This document shows positions 53,279 through 63,656 of a DNA stretch of 64,000 nucleotides, one piece after another. The notes below the pieces were generated by a model, which worked only from the letters and a program-made list of their open reading frames with translations, did not search any database and was not told where the DNA came from. This DNA comes from Lineus longissimus (lineage: Eukaryota; Nemertea; Pilidiophora; Heteronemertea; Lineidae), in the NCBI RefSeq assembly GCF_910592395.1, contig NC_088323.1, positions 12,199,501 through 12,263,500 of the forward strand, in the 5' to 3' direction. Each line of letters starts with the position of its first letter. Position 1 is the first letter of the stretch. Made by a program: the position numbers and the translations under genes.

Positions 53279-56200
53279 GTAAATCGAATACAAGAAATCG
53301 AACGGTCTGGCCCCTGGATGATGAAGTGTATGATCTGTTGTTTCGATACTTGGATGACGACAAGAAGTGGAAAGAAGCAATATCGGTGGTTGAGAAAAAG
53401 GCCTATCGAAAGCGTCAGTCTGGGAATTATTTGATTCTAAAGACAAAAAATCATCTGACTGGCATGGAAGAAGAAAGAATTGTTGATATAAAAACTCACA
53501 GAATTGTACCAAGGCAATCGGAATAGGCAGACATTGTTGATTTTTATTTCCGTGCTTGTAAAGGATTAGGCGCCAGGAAACTCTCAATAAAGATTTTGGA
53601 ACAATATTGCGGCATGGGAGAACGGCTTGTCAGCAGACATCTCGAAAAGATTCAGGCTCACCAAAGACGAAAACCGGTGTTTTCAAACAAGGCCCCTCTA
53701 CGCTCAGTCCAAGCAAACGGTTTTAAAATTGATTTCCCTTTCAGCTGAACTTGAACCCATACTGTGTCGAAAGTATTTTTGAACCAGAGTGTTATTCATA
53801 GCTGCTCTGCGGTCGGTCGTGCCTCTAATTTTCACAACACTCAAATTATCATTTTTGACAAAAAATTTGCCCCCTGATAACGTTCCTATGGCTGTACCAG
53901 AACAGTTTAAACCCCAGTGCAGCTGCCGGCCCAGTCTTTAGTCATGTCCTTTGAAATTAGCCGAGTCATCCTCAGTAACACACCTGTTGAAAACCGGTGA
54001 CAGGGATGATCGCCCCCCGGAGCCGTAGTCCAGGTATATTGTTCGCAAACTGAATAAGCCGCATGTCAAGAGACCAATGACTGTCAATCGATGATTCGCA
54101 GTGGATTCTGTTGTTACCCGAACTATGTGCGCAGGGGACTACCATCCCTTGCACACCTGTAATATTGCAATACCTAATTTACGAGGATTTCTAAAACATC
54201 GTTATTCTGCTTTCAGATCGAGAGATCTCATCAAACCTGGAAGGAAAAGCTGAAGTTCGACCTAACGGAAATGTGCCAACAGGGCGGGTCGTTGAATTGG
54301 GTGGACCAATTACCCATATACGATCAAATATACAACTCTTCTCCGCACGAAGCCTTTAATGGTGAGCATATTCATCGGTCGCGAACCCCATTGTCGAAAG
54401 ATCTGAATAAAGACACCCGCCTTTTTTCAAAGGGGAAATGGTCGAAATAATACTACTTTGCAGACAAGTGACTTTCGGAGGGACCCATGAAATGGACTAG
54501 GAATTGGAGCCCCCTTTTTTGAAAGTTCTAGAGTCAAGCCCCCTTTCTGGTTTCTATTATGAAACCGAAAACTGGTACATCAATGGGTGCAATTACAATA
54601 GAAATCCTGGGTACAATACTACAAAGGTCGGGTCCTACCTCATCAAAAACGGCAAAATACATGAAAAGGCCTAAGTAAAAATAAGTAGTTGTCGAATCGT
54701 CACGTGCTGGGGAATCAGGAGTACATGTACATGCCAAAGAAGTGCTTTTGAAAATTGATGCTCCGGGAAGTCGGAATATGAAAAATATGTACACACACTG
54801 CATTAATGGGGGGGGGGGAGGGCCGGACATCTTTGACTCCCCCCCCCGCTGAAAACGTGTCTGCTGTAATATTTCGTATTAGGTGTCTTTTTGGCCATAA
54901 TAGATACCTTCTAAGAAAAATTAATTTAAATCGTTTTTTTTTTCTCAGATGGACTGAGCCCATTTGAAGTTTACTTCGCACGTAAACCTTGGTCACCAGA
55001 GAAGATTCCTCATGATGGCACAGCAGCATCTGATGACAGTGGCACGGAAAACTTAGAAGACGACGGGGAAGAACCTGAGGTAACGCATCCACTGATGACA
55101 AGTGTATATTTTTTTTAGTCAGGACATGCACACATCATCTCAGAATGTAAGCAAATAGAGCCTGCTATACGTTTTTGCCACGAACATGTCAGCATTACCA
55201 ACTTTGCCCGCCCATCATTTTTGTCTATAAACCACTCTCCCTTACTTCAAATGAATTTTTAAGGATCAATACCCAAAGCATGGCAAGGATTTGAAATTCA
55301 TATATCAAAGACCTAAACCTCACATACATACAATACGCGTTGACGGCCATGCGGAAAGGTTTTAATGAAATAGTGAGTGGCCAATAATTAAAATAAAAAT
55401 ACAAACAGCTACAAAAGTATCTTCTTTCTCTAGGTAATGATTGAAGAACCCACGGTTGCGGAAGTTGACGCTTTTCGAGAAGCTGCTGAAGCCATCAGGA
55501 AGAAGGCAAAAGGAGCTTCCAAATCAGCAGTCGAACGGATGATCAAAAGACGTCTAGGCAAGAAACCACCAAGTACGTACGAGGTCGGAGATCAAGTCTA
55601 CGTTCGGGTCAAAGGCAAAGATAAGGGAGTAAAGCGAGGAGGACGAAAACTATCGGTGCCAAACGCTGTCGAGGGAACCGTCATAGCAGTAAAGAAATCT
55701 AGATACCGGTATAAGGTTGCGTATAACCTGGATGGAGCTGACGAAGAGAAATGGTTCTCCGTTAATGACATAACATCTTTGTCTGTACAAGAGGAAAAGT
55801 GTCGAAAGAAAAAAGCCAGCGAGCCCATTGATTCAAGTTCGTTTACTAAGTATTTAATGAATTCAAGGCCTTTTTCTTCAGCTGAAGCCATGATTGACTT
55901 TATCAATTTACAGCAAGCTATCGATGAATCAATTCGTCAGTCCCGAGCTGTTGCAGATGTACGACAACAACTATTGACAAATGCAGGCGCACTTGGCTAT
56001 AGCATCAGGAACGAGATACCCGGTGACGGTAACTGCATGTTTGCAGCCATAAACGACCAGCTTCAGAGAGTTGGAATCAGTGACTTCACCACAAAATCAT
56101 TGCGATTAGGAATTGTGCATTATCTCAGGAAACACCCCGCAATGGACGACGGTTCGCCTATACATTTGTTCACAGACGGTAACTGCTCCTGGGAAGAGTA

Positions 56201-56480
56201 CCTAAGGCGGATGGCTAAGGAGGGAACGTGGGGAGACCATATCATCCTGCGGACGGCTGCCAAAATGCTCCGGATGGAAATTGTCATTATATCTAGTAGC
56301 CGTGAGAACAATAATCCTGTTATCATAACACCACCAAATCTCCCCCCACAAAGACATGTCATATATCTGGGTCATATATCTGAACTTCATTACATGAGTT
56401 TGGAACATGAACCTACACAGTCTGGTTCTCCTACATATTTTACTAACGAGACCACACCCAGGGCCTTACAATCCTTCTGA
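53279..56480 (+). pseudogene. Integrase - chromo/SH3-like - OTU protease gene, integrase core damaged
   Basis: The exon after TCTATCAG (about 53279) encodes YDLLFRYLDDDKKWKEAIS and YRKRQSGNYLILKTK. An in-frame TAG near 53524 is followed by ADIVDFYFRACKGLGARKLS and RRKPVFSNKAPLRSVQA, the region before a KRBA2/Ginger-type integrase core. The core segment carrying the first two acids is not recognisable between 53750 and 54216. Exons 54217-54361 (IERSHQTWKEKLKFDL, with the catalytic Glu), 54949-55079 (GLSPFEVYFARKPW) and 55434-56480 join in phase. The last has YEVGDQVYVRVKGKDKG and a barrel-like segment, then an OTU cysteine protease: EIPGDGNCMFAAINDQL (catalytic Cys), EGTWGDHIILRTAAKMLRME and LGHISELHYMSLE (His). 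OTU residues look intact; the integrase does not. Linkage to Ginger-type elements is inferred. Confidence 0.7.
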
Positions 56481-56908
56481 TACAATACCAATGGATGACT
56501 CTCCTGTGTCACCTACGCCTATGGATATTCACAGTGAAGAACTTCGGACGATGGCTAGAGAAGAAAAAGACATTCATGAAAATTTCGTTCCGGATAATAT
56601 GCAGCCAGGCGAAGGACTTCTCGACCAGAACCATAAAAGCATGCTTTGGGCCAGGCACATGGAAGAGAATGGCAACAAACTGAGGAAAGTCCCCGGCCAC
56701 TATATTCTTAACCTAAATGAATTTGATGGCTTTGATACTTTTGTGGACAATATGCTGGAAACTGATCACGGGAAAAGGTTCAAGGACGCAAGGGGCATGG
56801 ATGGCGGCATATCGTCCAAACATCCAATATGAAACGGATGGTGATTTTGTCATCCTTGACAGGACAGCCGCTCACGAATTTGATAAGTGGAAGAACAATT
56901 TGATGTAA
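56407..56908 (+). pseudogene. Downstream frames after the OTU stop
   Basis: Immediately after the OTU frame stops at 56480 an overlapping frame continues (PMDDSPVSPTPMDIHSEELR, HYILNLNEFDGFDTFVDNML) to 56832, and a third (AYRPNIQYETDGDFVILDR) to 56908. The continuous hydrophilic character and short overlaps suggest the C-terminus was split by two frame changes. No known domain is visible. Confidence 0.4.
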
Positions 56909-57821
56909 AGTAAAAATTGCATATTTTCATTACATCCCTATAACAGTAAGTTCAGTTCAAACACGATGTAGAGTTATGCACCAATTAGTCTTTGTAGTTT
57001 AGTATAAATCAAGTTTATTTGCATTTTACGAAAGTTTTGAAGTCTGTTTTTCAGTGTCAATGATCTCGGTCTGCATGTGCAGCTAAGTTAGGAAACAGTC
57101 TTCCTTAACCAAATGTATGTGATATTGTAAATTGGGCTTCAACATTATGGCTATCTCATATTATAGAATTGAGACAAATAAAGATTATTTTTGAATTAAT
57201 TAAAGTGTTCGGATGGTAATGATGCGTGCCATTAGAGTGTCAATTCCCAAACGATGATACAACAGACAATGTGAAAAGAAACACCTTGCGATCTACCCAT
57301 GAGCACTTTAGGAGGCTAAAATAGGCCTGCAGGTTTGCCATTTGTTACGGAAAGCTGGGCGGCAGAAGCAGGCCGCAAATGGACGAGAAGCGGCACGGTA
57401 CCTTCAGACTGACGGCTCGGAGGTTGGCTGCATTTGGCGGAAACGTGTCAGCAGCTGCAATTGAGTGGGCCTCAGTCTATCATGAAGTGGCGGGCAGGCG
57501 GCAAGAGAGTGGCCCAGAGGTGCGCTAGATTAGGGCCAATGAAGAAATAAAATTACTGCCCCACCTTTATCTCACTGTGGCCAAAAACAAACTGAAGTGT
57601 CCCCCAAAAAGTCGCTTAAGTGCTGTCCCACCGATGGGTCACTGTGAAGAGTATGTGAAAATAATGATTAATTTTGAAAAACGCTTCTTTGAATGGCCTG
57701 CCAGTTAACGTTTCATATAGTGAAACAATGAAGGGATAACATTAAAGGGTTGAGATAAATAATCTCAATAACTGCGCCCTGCTACATTATCGCCATCTAT
57801 AATGGAATGGCCGAACCTGCA
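56909..57821. other. No gene; GC-richer block near 57340-57540
   Basis: AT-rich 3' flank of the OTU gene with a polyadenylation-like AATAAAG at 57177. A GC-richer block at 57340-57540 has no recognisable frame. The region ends at the right 69-bp inverted repeat. Confidence 0.35.
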
Positions 57822-57890
57822 ACTTTCAACGAAGGGGTAACATCGAAGGGTTGAAACTTTCATCGAAGGGTTACTTACAACGAAGCCCCG
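57822..57890 (-). repeat. 69-bp inverted repeat, right copy (partner 45938-46006)
   Basis: Reverse complement of 45938-46006 with one mismatch (CTTCG for CATCG). The two copies face each other across about 11.95 kb. Confidence 0.85.
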
Positions 57891-57959
57891 TAACAGACGT
57901 GGTCCACACTTGTATTGCTGTAAAATAGGTCATGAGAGACACATTTTTGTTGGGGACTG

Positions 57960-58655
57960 CAGTACCATCATGGTTTCTGTTGTTCTGTGGTAACTGGAGT
58001 CTTTATGAATATCAGCCATTGGATGTCATCTGGAGAGCGGTGGTATCCCCTGATGTACTTACCAAAACGTTGTAATAATGAAGTGAGTCGTGTTTTAACT
58101 TTGCAAATGAAACTAGTCAACACTTGTATTGCTGTAAAAGATGTTAGTAACTTTGCTGATGAAACTGGTCTAGACTTTGAAATGCTGCAAAGTAGATCAG
58201 AAGAGATAACCTCTTTCCAGGTGGCACAAGTCTTAGTAGAGCTTGTAACATGTGCTGTCATCTGGAGTGGAGTGGTGGTCTCCCCCTGGTGTACTTTTAT
58301 AGTCGATTCTTCAAATGTTATGTTTCAACTTTGTTGATGAAAATAGTCAACACTTGTATTGCTGCAAAATCTCATTTAGGCTAGGCGGTAATTATTTAAG
58401 CCACACAGTCTACGTTGCTGAGGAACTGACTCATGACCTTGTCTTGGGGTTGGACTTCCTTGAACATCATAAGGCCAAGATTGATTTTGAAAATGGAGTT
58501 CTCAATCTTGATTGATATAGGCCTGTGCCACTTAGTACAGCACACGACTTTAAGCCAATAAAGATACGAGCTAATTCGACAGCCATAATCCAGCCTGGCA
58601 TGCAATCCATAGTGTGGGCAGAGTTAGTGACAGATGTTAAAGGAAGACTTTTTTT
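57960..58655 (+). pseudogene. Tandem repeat then Ty3/Gypsy protease scrap
   Basis: 57985-58365 has about two degenerate copies, roughly 225-240 bp each, of a unit containing CATCTGGAG, CCCCTGRTGTACTT and GTCAACACTTGTATTGCTG. From about 58375 a frame reads YLSHTVYVAEELTHDLVLGL, then FLEHHKAKIDFENGVLNL, the C-terminal part of a Gypsy-type retropepsin; after a stop, IRANSTAIIQPGMQSIVW follows as in the protease-RT spacer. The active site itself is missing. Confidence 0.6.
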
Positions 58656-58776
58656 ATGAAAACCCAACAGAAGACCCATATCAGAAGTTGCAATAGCGTA
58701 TTCTAAGCATAATCAGAAAGTTCCGCTGAAAAAAGATTTACTTATCGATGTTTTTTTTGCTTTTATCTGGGAAAAA

Positions 58777-59220
58777 GAGACAAGACCACAATTGATTTTT
58801 TAAGCCTTTTAGCAGTTAAATTGTCAATGTTTGACCGCGACGCATCAAAGAATGCGCCAAGTAGTGAAACTGAAATTCGGATATGATATACGGGTTAGTC
58901 TTGCGAGTAACTGGTGCGATGGAAATTGGTGATTGACCACGGAAATTTTTTTATAATCGACAAATTAGACAGACTTTGATATTTTCTACTGTTTTCAGCC
59001 AACTGGCAGAAAAAACTCAAAACACGCCCCCTATTACCGAATTAGCAAAATTCGAAATTAATTTTTTCATCAAATAATTTCTTTTTATCTGTAGACTTGC
59101 CACAGCAAATATTTTTTCAATACCTCTCCAAATATGTACTTGAGAGTAAAAAACATGCACTTGTCTAATTGATAGGCCTCGACCCTCCAACCTATGAATA
59201 TTCATTAGTGGTCTTGTCTC
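58777..59220. mobile_element. 444-bp MITE, GAGACAAGACCAC ends, copy 1
   Basis: The left end GAGACAAGACCAC and the right end GTGGTCTTGTCTC are perfect inverted ends. A nearly identical copy is at 60933-61375 in the same orientation. Confidence 0.85.
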
Positions 59221-59275
59221 AATGAAGGTACATTTCAGGGGTTAACATTTTGAGATTTTTTTCAAACTAATGTAG

Positions 59276-59454
59276 ATGACATCCCACAACTCTCCAACAA
59301 AGGAAAGTCATATCTGGACATTTTTGGAGAAATGAGAGACATTTCAAAGAGTGGTACAACTGTGCCAAAGCGACGAAAGAGGACAAAATCGACAAAAAGT
59401 CATGATTTTGCAGCCAACAGCACCAAATTCAAAGACCTGCCCTGGCCAGAATAA
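59276..59454 (+). CDS. Possible terminal exon with basic nuclear signal
   Basis: After a pyrimidine-rich stretch and AATGTAG, a frame of about 59 codons reads DIPQLSNKGKSYLDIFGEMR, then TTVPKRRKRTKSTK and KFKDLPWPE before TAA. The composition and the basic cluster look protein-coding, and the length fits a last exon. No upstream exon was identified, because the MITE copy 1 ends 55 bp earlier. Unrecognised. Confidence 0.3.
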
Positions 59455-59599
59455 GCAAGCTATGGAGCTGAAAATTTAGGATGTGATTTAGGAATATCTT
59501 TGCTGCTTAGGACACAACTTTCAGAATCAAGGCCTAAGTAGTTTCAAAGAAATTACAAAATGAATGGCAACACAACAAGACTTGTAATGAAATGGCCAG

Positions 59600-60626
59600 G
59601 GCCATTGTGCTCACCTCATGTGGAGGAAAGATGGATAAAGAGCATGGTATTGTGTCATGTAGTGTTAGGTTTGATGTAGGTCCAAGCAATTATAATTTCC
59701 CCAAAATGGCCAATTTACAGTACATTCGACCTCTGTGACCTTGAAAAGTAGGTCAAATCAAAGAATACCCGGGTGACACATTGAATGGTTGTTAGAATTA
59801 GATGTACCTATGATATAAAATTGGTGCCAATCGGGCAAGTCATTACTAGGAATAATGGCATTTTGAAGAATTTAGGATTTGGCCCCCTCCCTGGAGGCCA
59901 AACGGCAAATCAGATTGCACCAAACTTCGGTACCTGAGATCACCTGACCAAGGGGTACATGTGTACTTAATTTGTGATCAATAGTCATTGCAGTTAAGAA
60001 ACGTGCCATAGTTACGGCCTGACGGCGAATTTACGCCATTTGACCTCTGTGACCTTGACAAGAAGGTCAAATTAAAAACCTGTGTGACATATACTGTATG
60101 TTGGTTACATGTACCCATGATATCAAATTGGTGGCAATCGGGCAAGAAGTTAAGGAATAATCACATTTTTAAGGTTTTTGGATTTTGCCCCCTGGTGGTC
60201 AAGTGGTGAATCATATTGGACCAAACTTCGGTCCCTGAGATCACCTGACTAAGGGGTAAATGTGTACCAAATTTGGTATCAATAGTCATTGCAGTTTAGA
60301 AACGTGCCATTGTTTCATCCTAACGGCCAATTTACACCATTTGACCTCTGTGACCTTGAAAAGGAGGTCAAATCAAAAAACCCGGAGGATATATGATGCA
60401 CCTTTGCTAGAAGTACCTACAATATTTTTTTCAAAATTTCCCGACTACTATTAAGGGAGATATTGCATATTTTCACTTTTAACGTTTGGCCCCCTGGTGG
60501 CCAAACCATGAAACGAATCGGACCGAAACTTGGTCTCCAAGGTGTCATTACATAAGGCTACATGTGTACCAAGTTTCAACTCAATAGCTCTAACAGTTAC
60601 GAAACGTGCCCTGCTAACGGACGACG

Positions 60627-60697
<71 letters not shown>

Positions 60698-60750
60698 ACG
60701 ACGGACGCCACGGTATGGGATAAGCTCACCTCTGCTAAGAGGTGAGCTAA
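59600..60750. mobile_element. HINE/Helentron-like nonautonomous repeat
   Basis: Three tandem units (periods about 314 and 301 bp, anchored by GACCTCTGTGACCTTG at 59728, 60042 and 60343 and by GAAACGTGCC at 59999, 60300 and 60602) are followed by an (ACG)n microsatellite and a hairpin, AGCTCACCTC-TGCTAA-GAGGTGAGCT (60723-60748). GTGCTCACCTCATG at 59607 is a related subterminal word. Core repeats plus microsatellite plus 3' stem-loop is the structure of Helentron-associated elements (DINE, Pearl, CvA types). Confidence 0.55.
60622..60706. repeat. (ACG)n microsatellite
   Basis: About 23 nearly uninterrupted GAC/ACG triplets with GGACGACGG edges. It generates spurious poly-Arg frames on both strands. 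Confidence 0.95.
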
Positions 60751-60932
60751 AAATGAGACCGAACTTAGACCGGGGTTAGGTTGACTCTTATTTGGGTCAA
60801 ATTAAGTTTTTTTCTCATTATTTTAGCTTGTTTTGACCTTAAATCATCAGCAATACAATATTCTAAATGAATTAGAGTGATTTGAGCACATTCAAATTTT
60901 TCACTATATTGACCCAAAATGTAGTGTAAATG

Positions 60933-61375
60933 GAGACAAGACCACAATTGATTTTTTAAGCCTTTTAGCAGTTAAATTGTCAATGTTTGACCGCGACGCA
61001 TCAAAGAATGCGTCAAGTAGTGAAACTGAAATTCGGATATGATATATGGGTTAGTCTTGCGAGTAACTGGTGCGATGGAAATTGGTGATTGACCACGGAA
61101 ATTTTTTTATAATCGACAAATTAGACAGACTTTGATATTTCCACTGTTTTCAGCCAACTGGCAGAAAAAACTCAAAACACGCCCCCTATTACCGAATTAG
61201 CAAAATTCGAAATTAATTTTTTCATCAAATAATTTCTTTTTATCTGTAGACTTGCCACAGCAAATATTTTTTCAATACCTCTCCAAATATGTACTTGAGA
61301 GTAAAAAACATGCACTCGTCTAATTGATAGGCCTCGACCCTCCAACCTATGAATATTCATTAGTGGTCTTGTCTC
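60933..61375. mobile_element. 443-bp MITE, GAGACAAGACCAC ends, copy 2
   Basis: Differs from copy 1 (58777-59220) at only a handful of positions (for example GCGTCAAG for GCGCCAAG, CACTCG for CACTTG, and one missing T near 61140). The copies are direct repeats 1.7 kb apart, flanking the HINE-like element. Confidence 0.85.
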
Positions 61376-61391
61376 AAAAGTCCGAAATTCA

Positions 61392-61454
61392 TGGGCGCCG
61401 CCATTTTGTGATAATATTGCAGGTCACATGATCTGTTCATCAGGCTGTGACGTC
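61392..61454 (+). promoter_or_regulatory. YY1-like motif and CRE upstream of THAP-Kolobok gene
   Basis: GGCGCCGCCATTTTG (61393-61407) contains an inverted YY1-type core and TGACGTCA (61447-61454) is a full CRE palindrome. Both lie within 140 bp upstream of the ATG at 61531. Promoter function is inferred. Confidence 0.35.
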
Positions 61455-61530
61455 ACTCGTGCTGTAGTGTGTAAATCATCCATTGTTTACAAATCCAATC
61501 TCTCGTTTGCGCTATTTCAAAGATCAAATC

Positions 61531-63656
61531 ATGCCTTATTGCATAGCCCAATATTGCAAAGTTTCGGACAAAAACAATCCCCGCAGCGCCTGCTTTCTCA
61601 CATTGCCGAACATAAAGAAAAAAGCTGCCCTTCAATGACAGTGGCTGGCGAAATGTTGCCGTCCTCCTGGAAATGATAGGGAAGCACGTGTGTGCAGTGA
61701 ACATTTTAGGGAAGAGGACTATGCGAACCTCATGCAGTATCAGTCTGGGCATGCAAGCTATCTTTTGCTGAAACCAGACGTTGTTCCGTCCGTATTTGGG
61801 GATCCCGAAACCCCTACTCTGTCAGCTAAGACAACAATGTCTGATAGCGCTAGCAAACAGAGGAACAGAGGCCAAGCTAGGACCAATAGAAAGGTTAGTT
61901 CTCATATCTGCATGTTCTGCATTGCTTGTCTACCTCTTCGAAAGTGACTGTTAAAATGTGTGTGTATAGGCTAGCCATAGCCAGGCCATAGATAAACACT
62001 CAACACTGCTCAACTCAAGTACCCTAATTCATATCTAAAGTATTTATTTGGACGTTAATAATTTTAGTATTTTTACCCGAGCAACTGGTGTAATTTTTCA
62101 TTGTCTTTACTACAGCTCTGACAAGAACTGACTGCTGCTACTGTGGAACTCACTACTACAACAAGCTCTGCACCTGAACCTGGACCTGAGGTGGCCCCAC
62201 TGGCACTTGTTACTGATGACATGTCTGAAAAAGGTCAACAGTCAGATGTAGACGATAATTGTGATCGTTGGCTATTGGAGCAACACTTGGTTGACATGGT
62301 TGATGTGACAAAAGGACGCTGCCAATGTTGTGGCAGTTCCCTATACTGCAGGCAACTGGTCTCTCGAAATGGTAAATACGCATGTCCATTGCAAAATTGT
62401 TGTGTGCACCTTATCAATGCAATTGCAAGGCAAGGAATATTAGTCATCTCATTTTGTTCATGGCAAATTAGTAATCTAAAATATATACATGTACGTGTCA
62501 TTTTCTCAGAATTAATATTATTAATGTTGAATATTCCAGTTTCTACTCTAAAATCAAGACAAATCAAGTTATAAAATGAAACACCCAGATGCATTGAGCA
62601 TGTTTGCTTTTTGTTTAATATGATGACTTATCTTTCAGATGCTTCCACTCAGACAGATATGGATAAAATTATTGAAGCCATCGCCAAGGACCACACGTAC
62701 CCCAAGTTGCTTCCCAGTCATGATGGTGGTGAAGTCACTCCTGCCGATGAGCCAGAAACGGAGGTCACAACACCACCTATTGGAACCAGGCCCACAAATT
62801 CCAAAGTCACCCAAGCCAATGTCGAGTATGATGACATCACAATGAACGTTGTTGGTGCAGTTTTTGATGAAATGGAATTGGTGGAGGAGAACGTGTCCAA
62901 CTTCATGGACAGACTGAGTGATTCAGACTATGTACCTGAATCAGATTCCGAATCTGATTATGAGGACAGTGAGGAATGCGATGTTTTCAGTGAAGAAACT
63001 ATGAACATGTACCAATGTGGCAGAGCATCAGAAATTTTTAGTGTTTGAGCAATGTCGTATGAGCCTGTTTAAAAAATGCCAGAAAACAGGATGTGCTGCT
63101 GAAGTGAAAGAGTAGAAAAAAAACAATTTCTGGTTCCAGGTTGATTGTGAAAACCAAATGTGCAAGAGGTTGTTCCTATGTTTGGTCTTCACAGCCAACC
63201 CTGAACAAGATGGTAGCTGGAAATCTTATGCTTTCTGCAGCAGTCCTGTTTTCAGGAAGTACATACACAAAGCTAAAAGACATAGCTGATTTGCTAAAAA
63301 TGTCGATTCTTGAGGAGAGTCAATTCTATGCCCTGCAGAAGAGATATCTGTTCCCAGTTGTAAATGAAGCATGGGTCTCTGAGCAGAAATCGGTTTTGGA
63401 TGGGCTGACTAATGAGGAAGACATCATCATGTGTTGGGATAGTCGCTGTGACACCCCAGGTCACTGTGCCCAATATGGCACATACACACTGATGGATGTG
63501 AAGTTTGGGTTGATAGTAGACTTCCGCGTCAATAACACTGCGGACCCTGCCGTTAAAAATTCCAATGCAATGGAACCAATGGGAATGAGGCATTGTTTGG
63601 ACAAATTGAACAAGAGGCCCAAGGGCCTGGCGCTCAGCTGGATGACCTAATAACAT
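61531..63656 (+). pseudogene. THAP-Kolobok transposase, several disabling changes
   Basis: Exon 1 (61531-61893) encodes a THAP zinc finger: MPYCIAQYCKVSDKNNPRSA, FLTLPN, QWLAKCC, VCSEHF, and LKPDVVPSVF. Exon 2 (62116-62371) and exon 3 (from 62639) join in phase and lead through an acidic segment (DRLSDSDYVPESDSESDYED) to the Kolobok block: KFLVFEQCRMSLFKKCQ, LIVKTKCARGCSYVW, AGNLMLSAAVLFSGS, FYALQKRYLFPVVNEAW and CWDSRCDTPGHCAQYGTYTL with the first catalytic Asp. Damage seen: TGA at 61636-61638 and at 62119-62121, a frame change near 63015, another at the A run near 63118, and loss of similarity after 63605. Both TGA codons lie where CGA (Arg) would fit, as expected from CpG decay. Kolobok elements with THAP transposases are established; the family assignment is by motif. 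Confidence 0.8.

Noticed and set aside
53972-54154. Minus-strand frame in the gap of the integrase gene as an inverted integrase core
   Set aside because: It has no acidic motif or other integrase pattern.
60451-60745. Poly-Arg frames on both strands
   Set aside because: They come from the (ACG)n microsatellite and have no other coding features.
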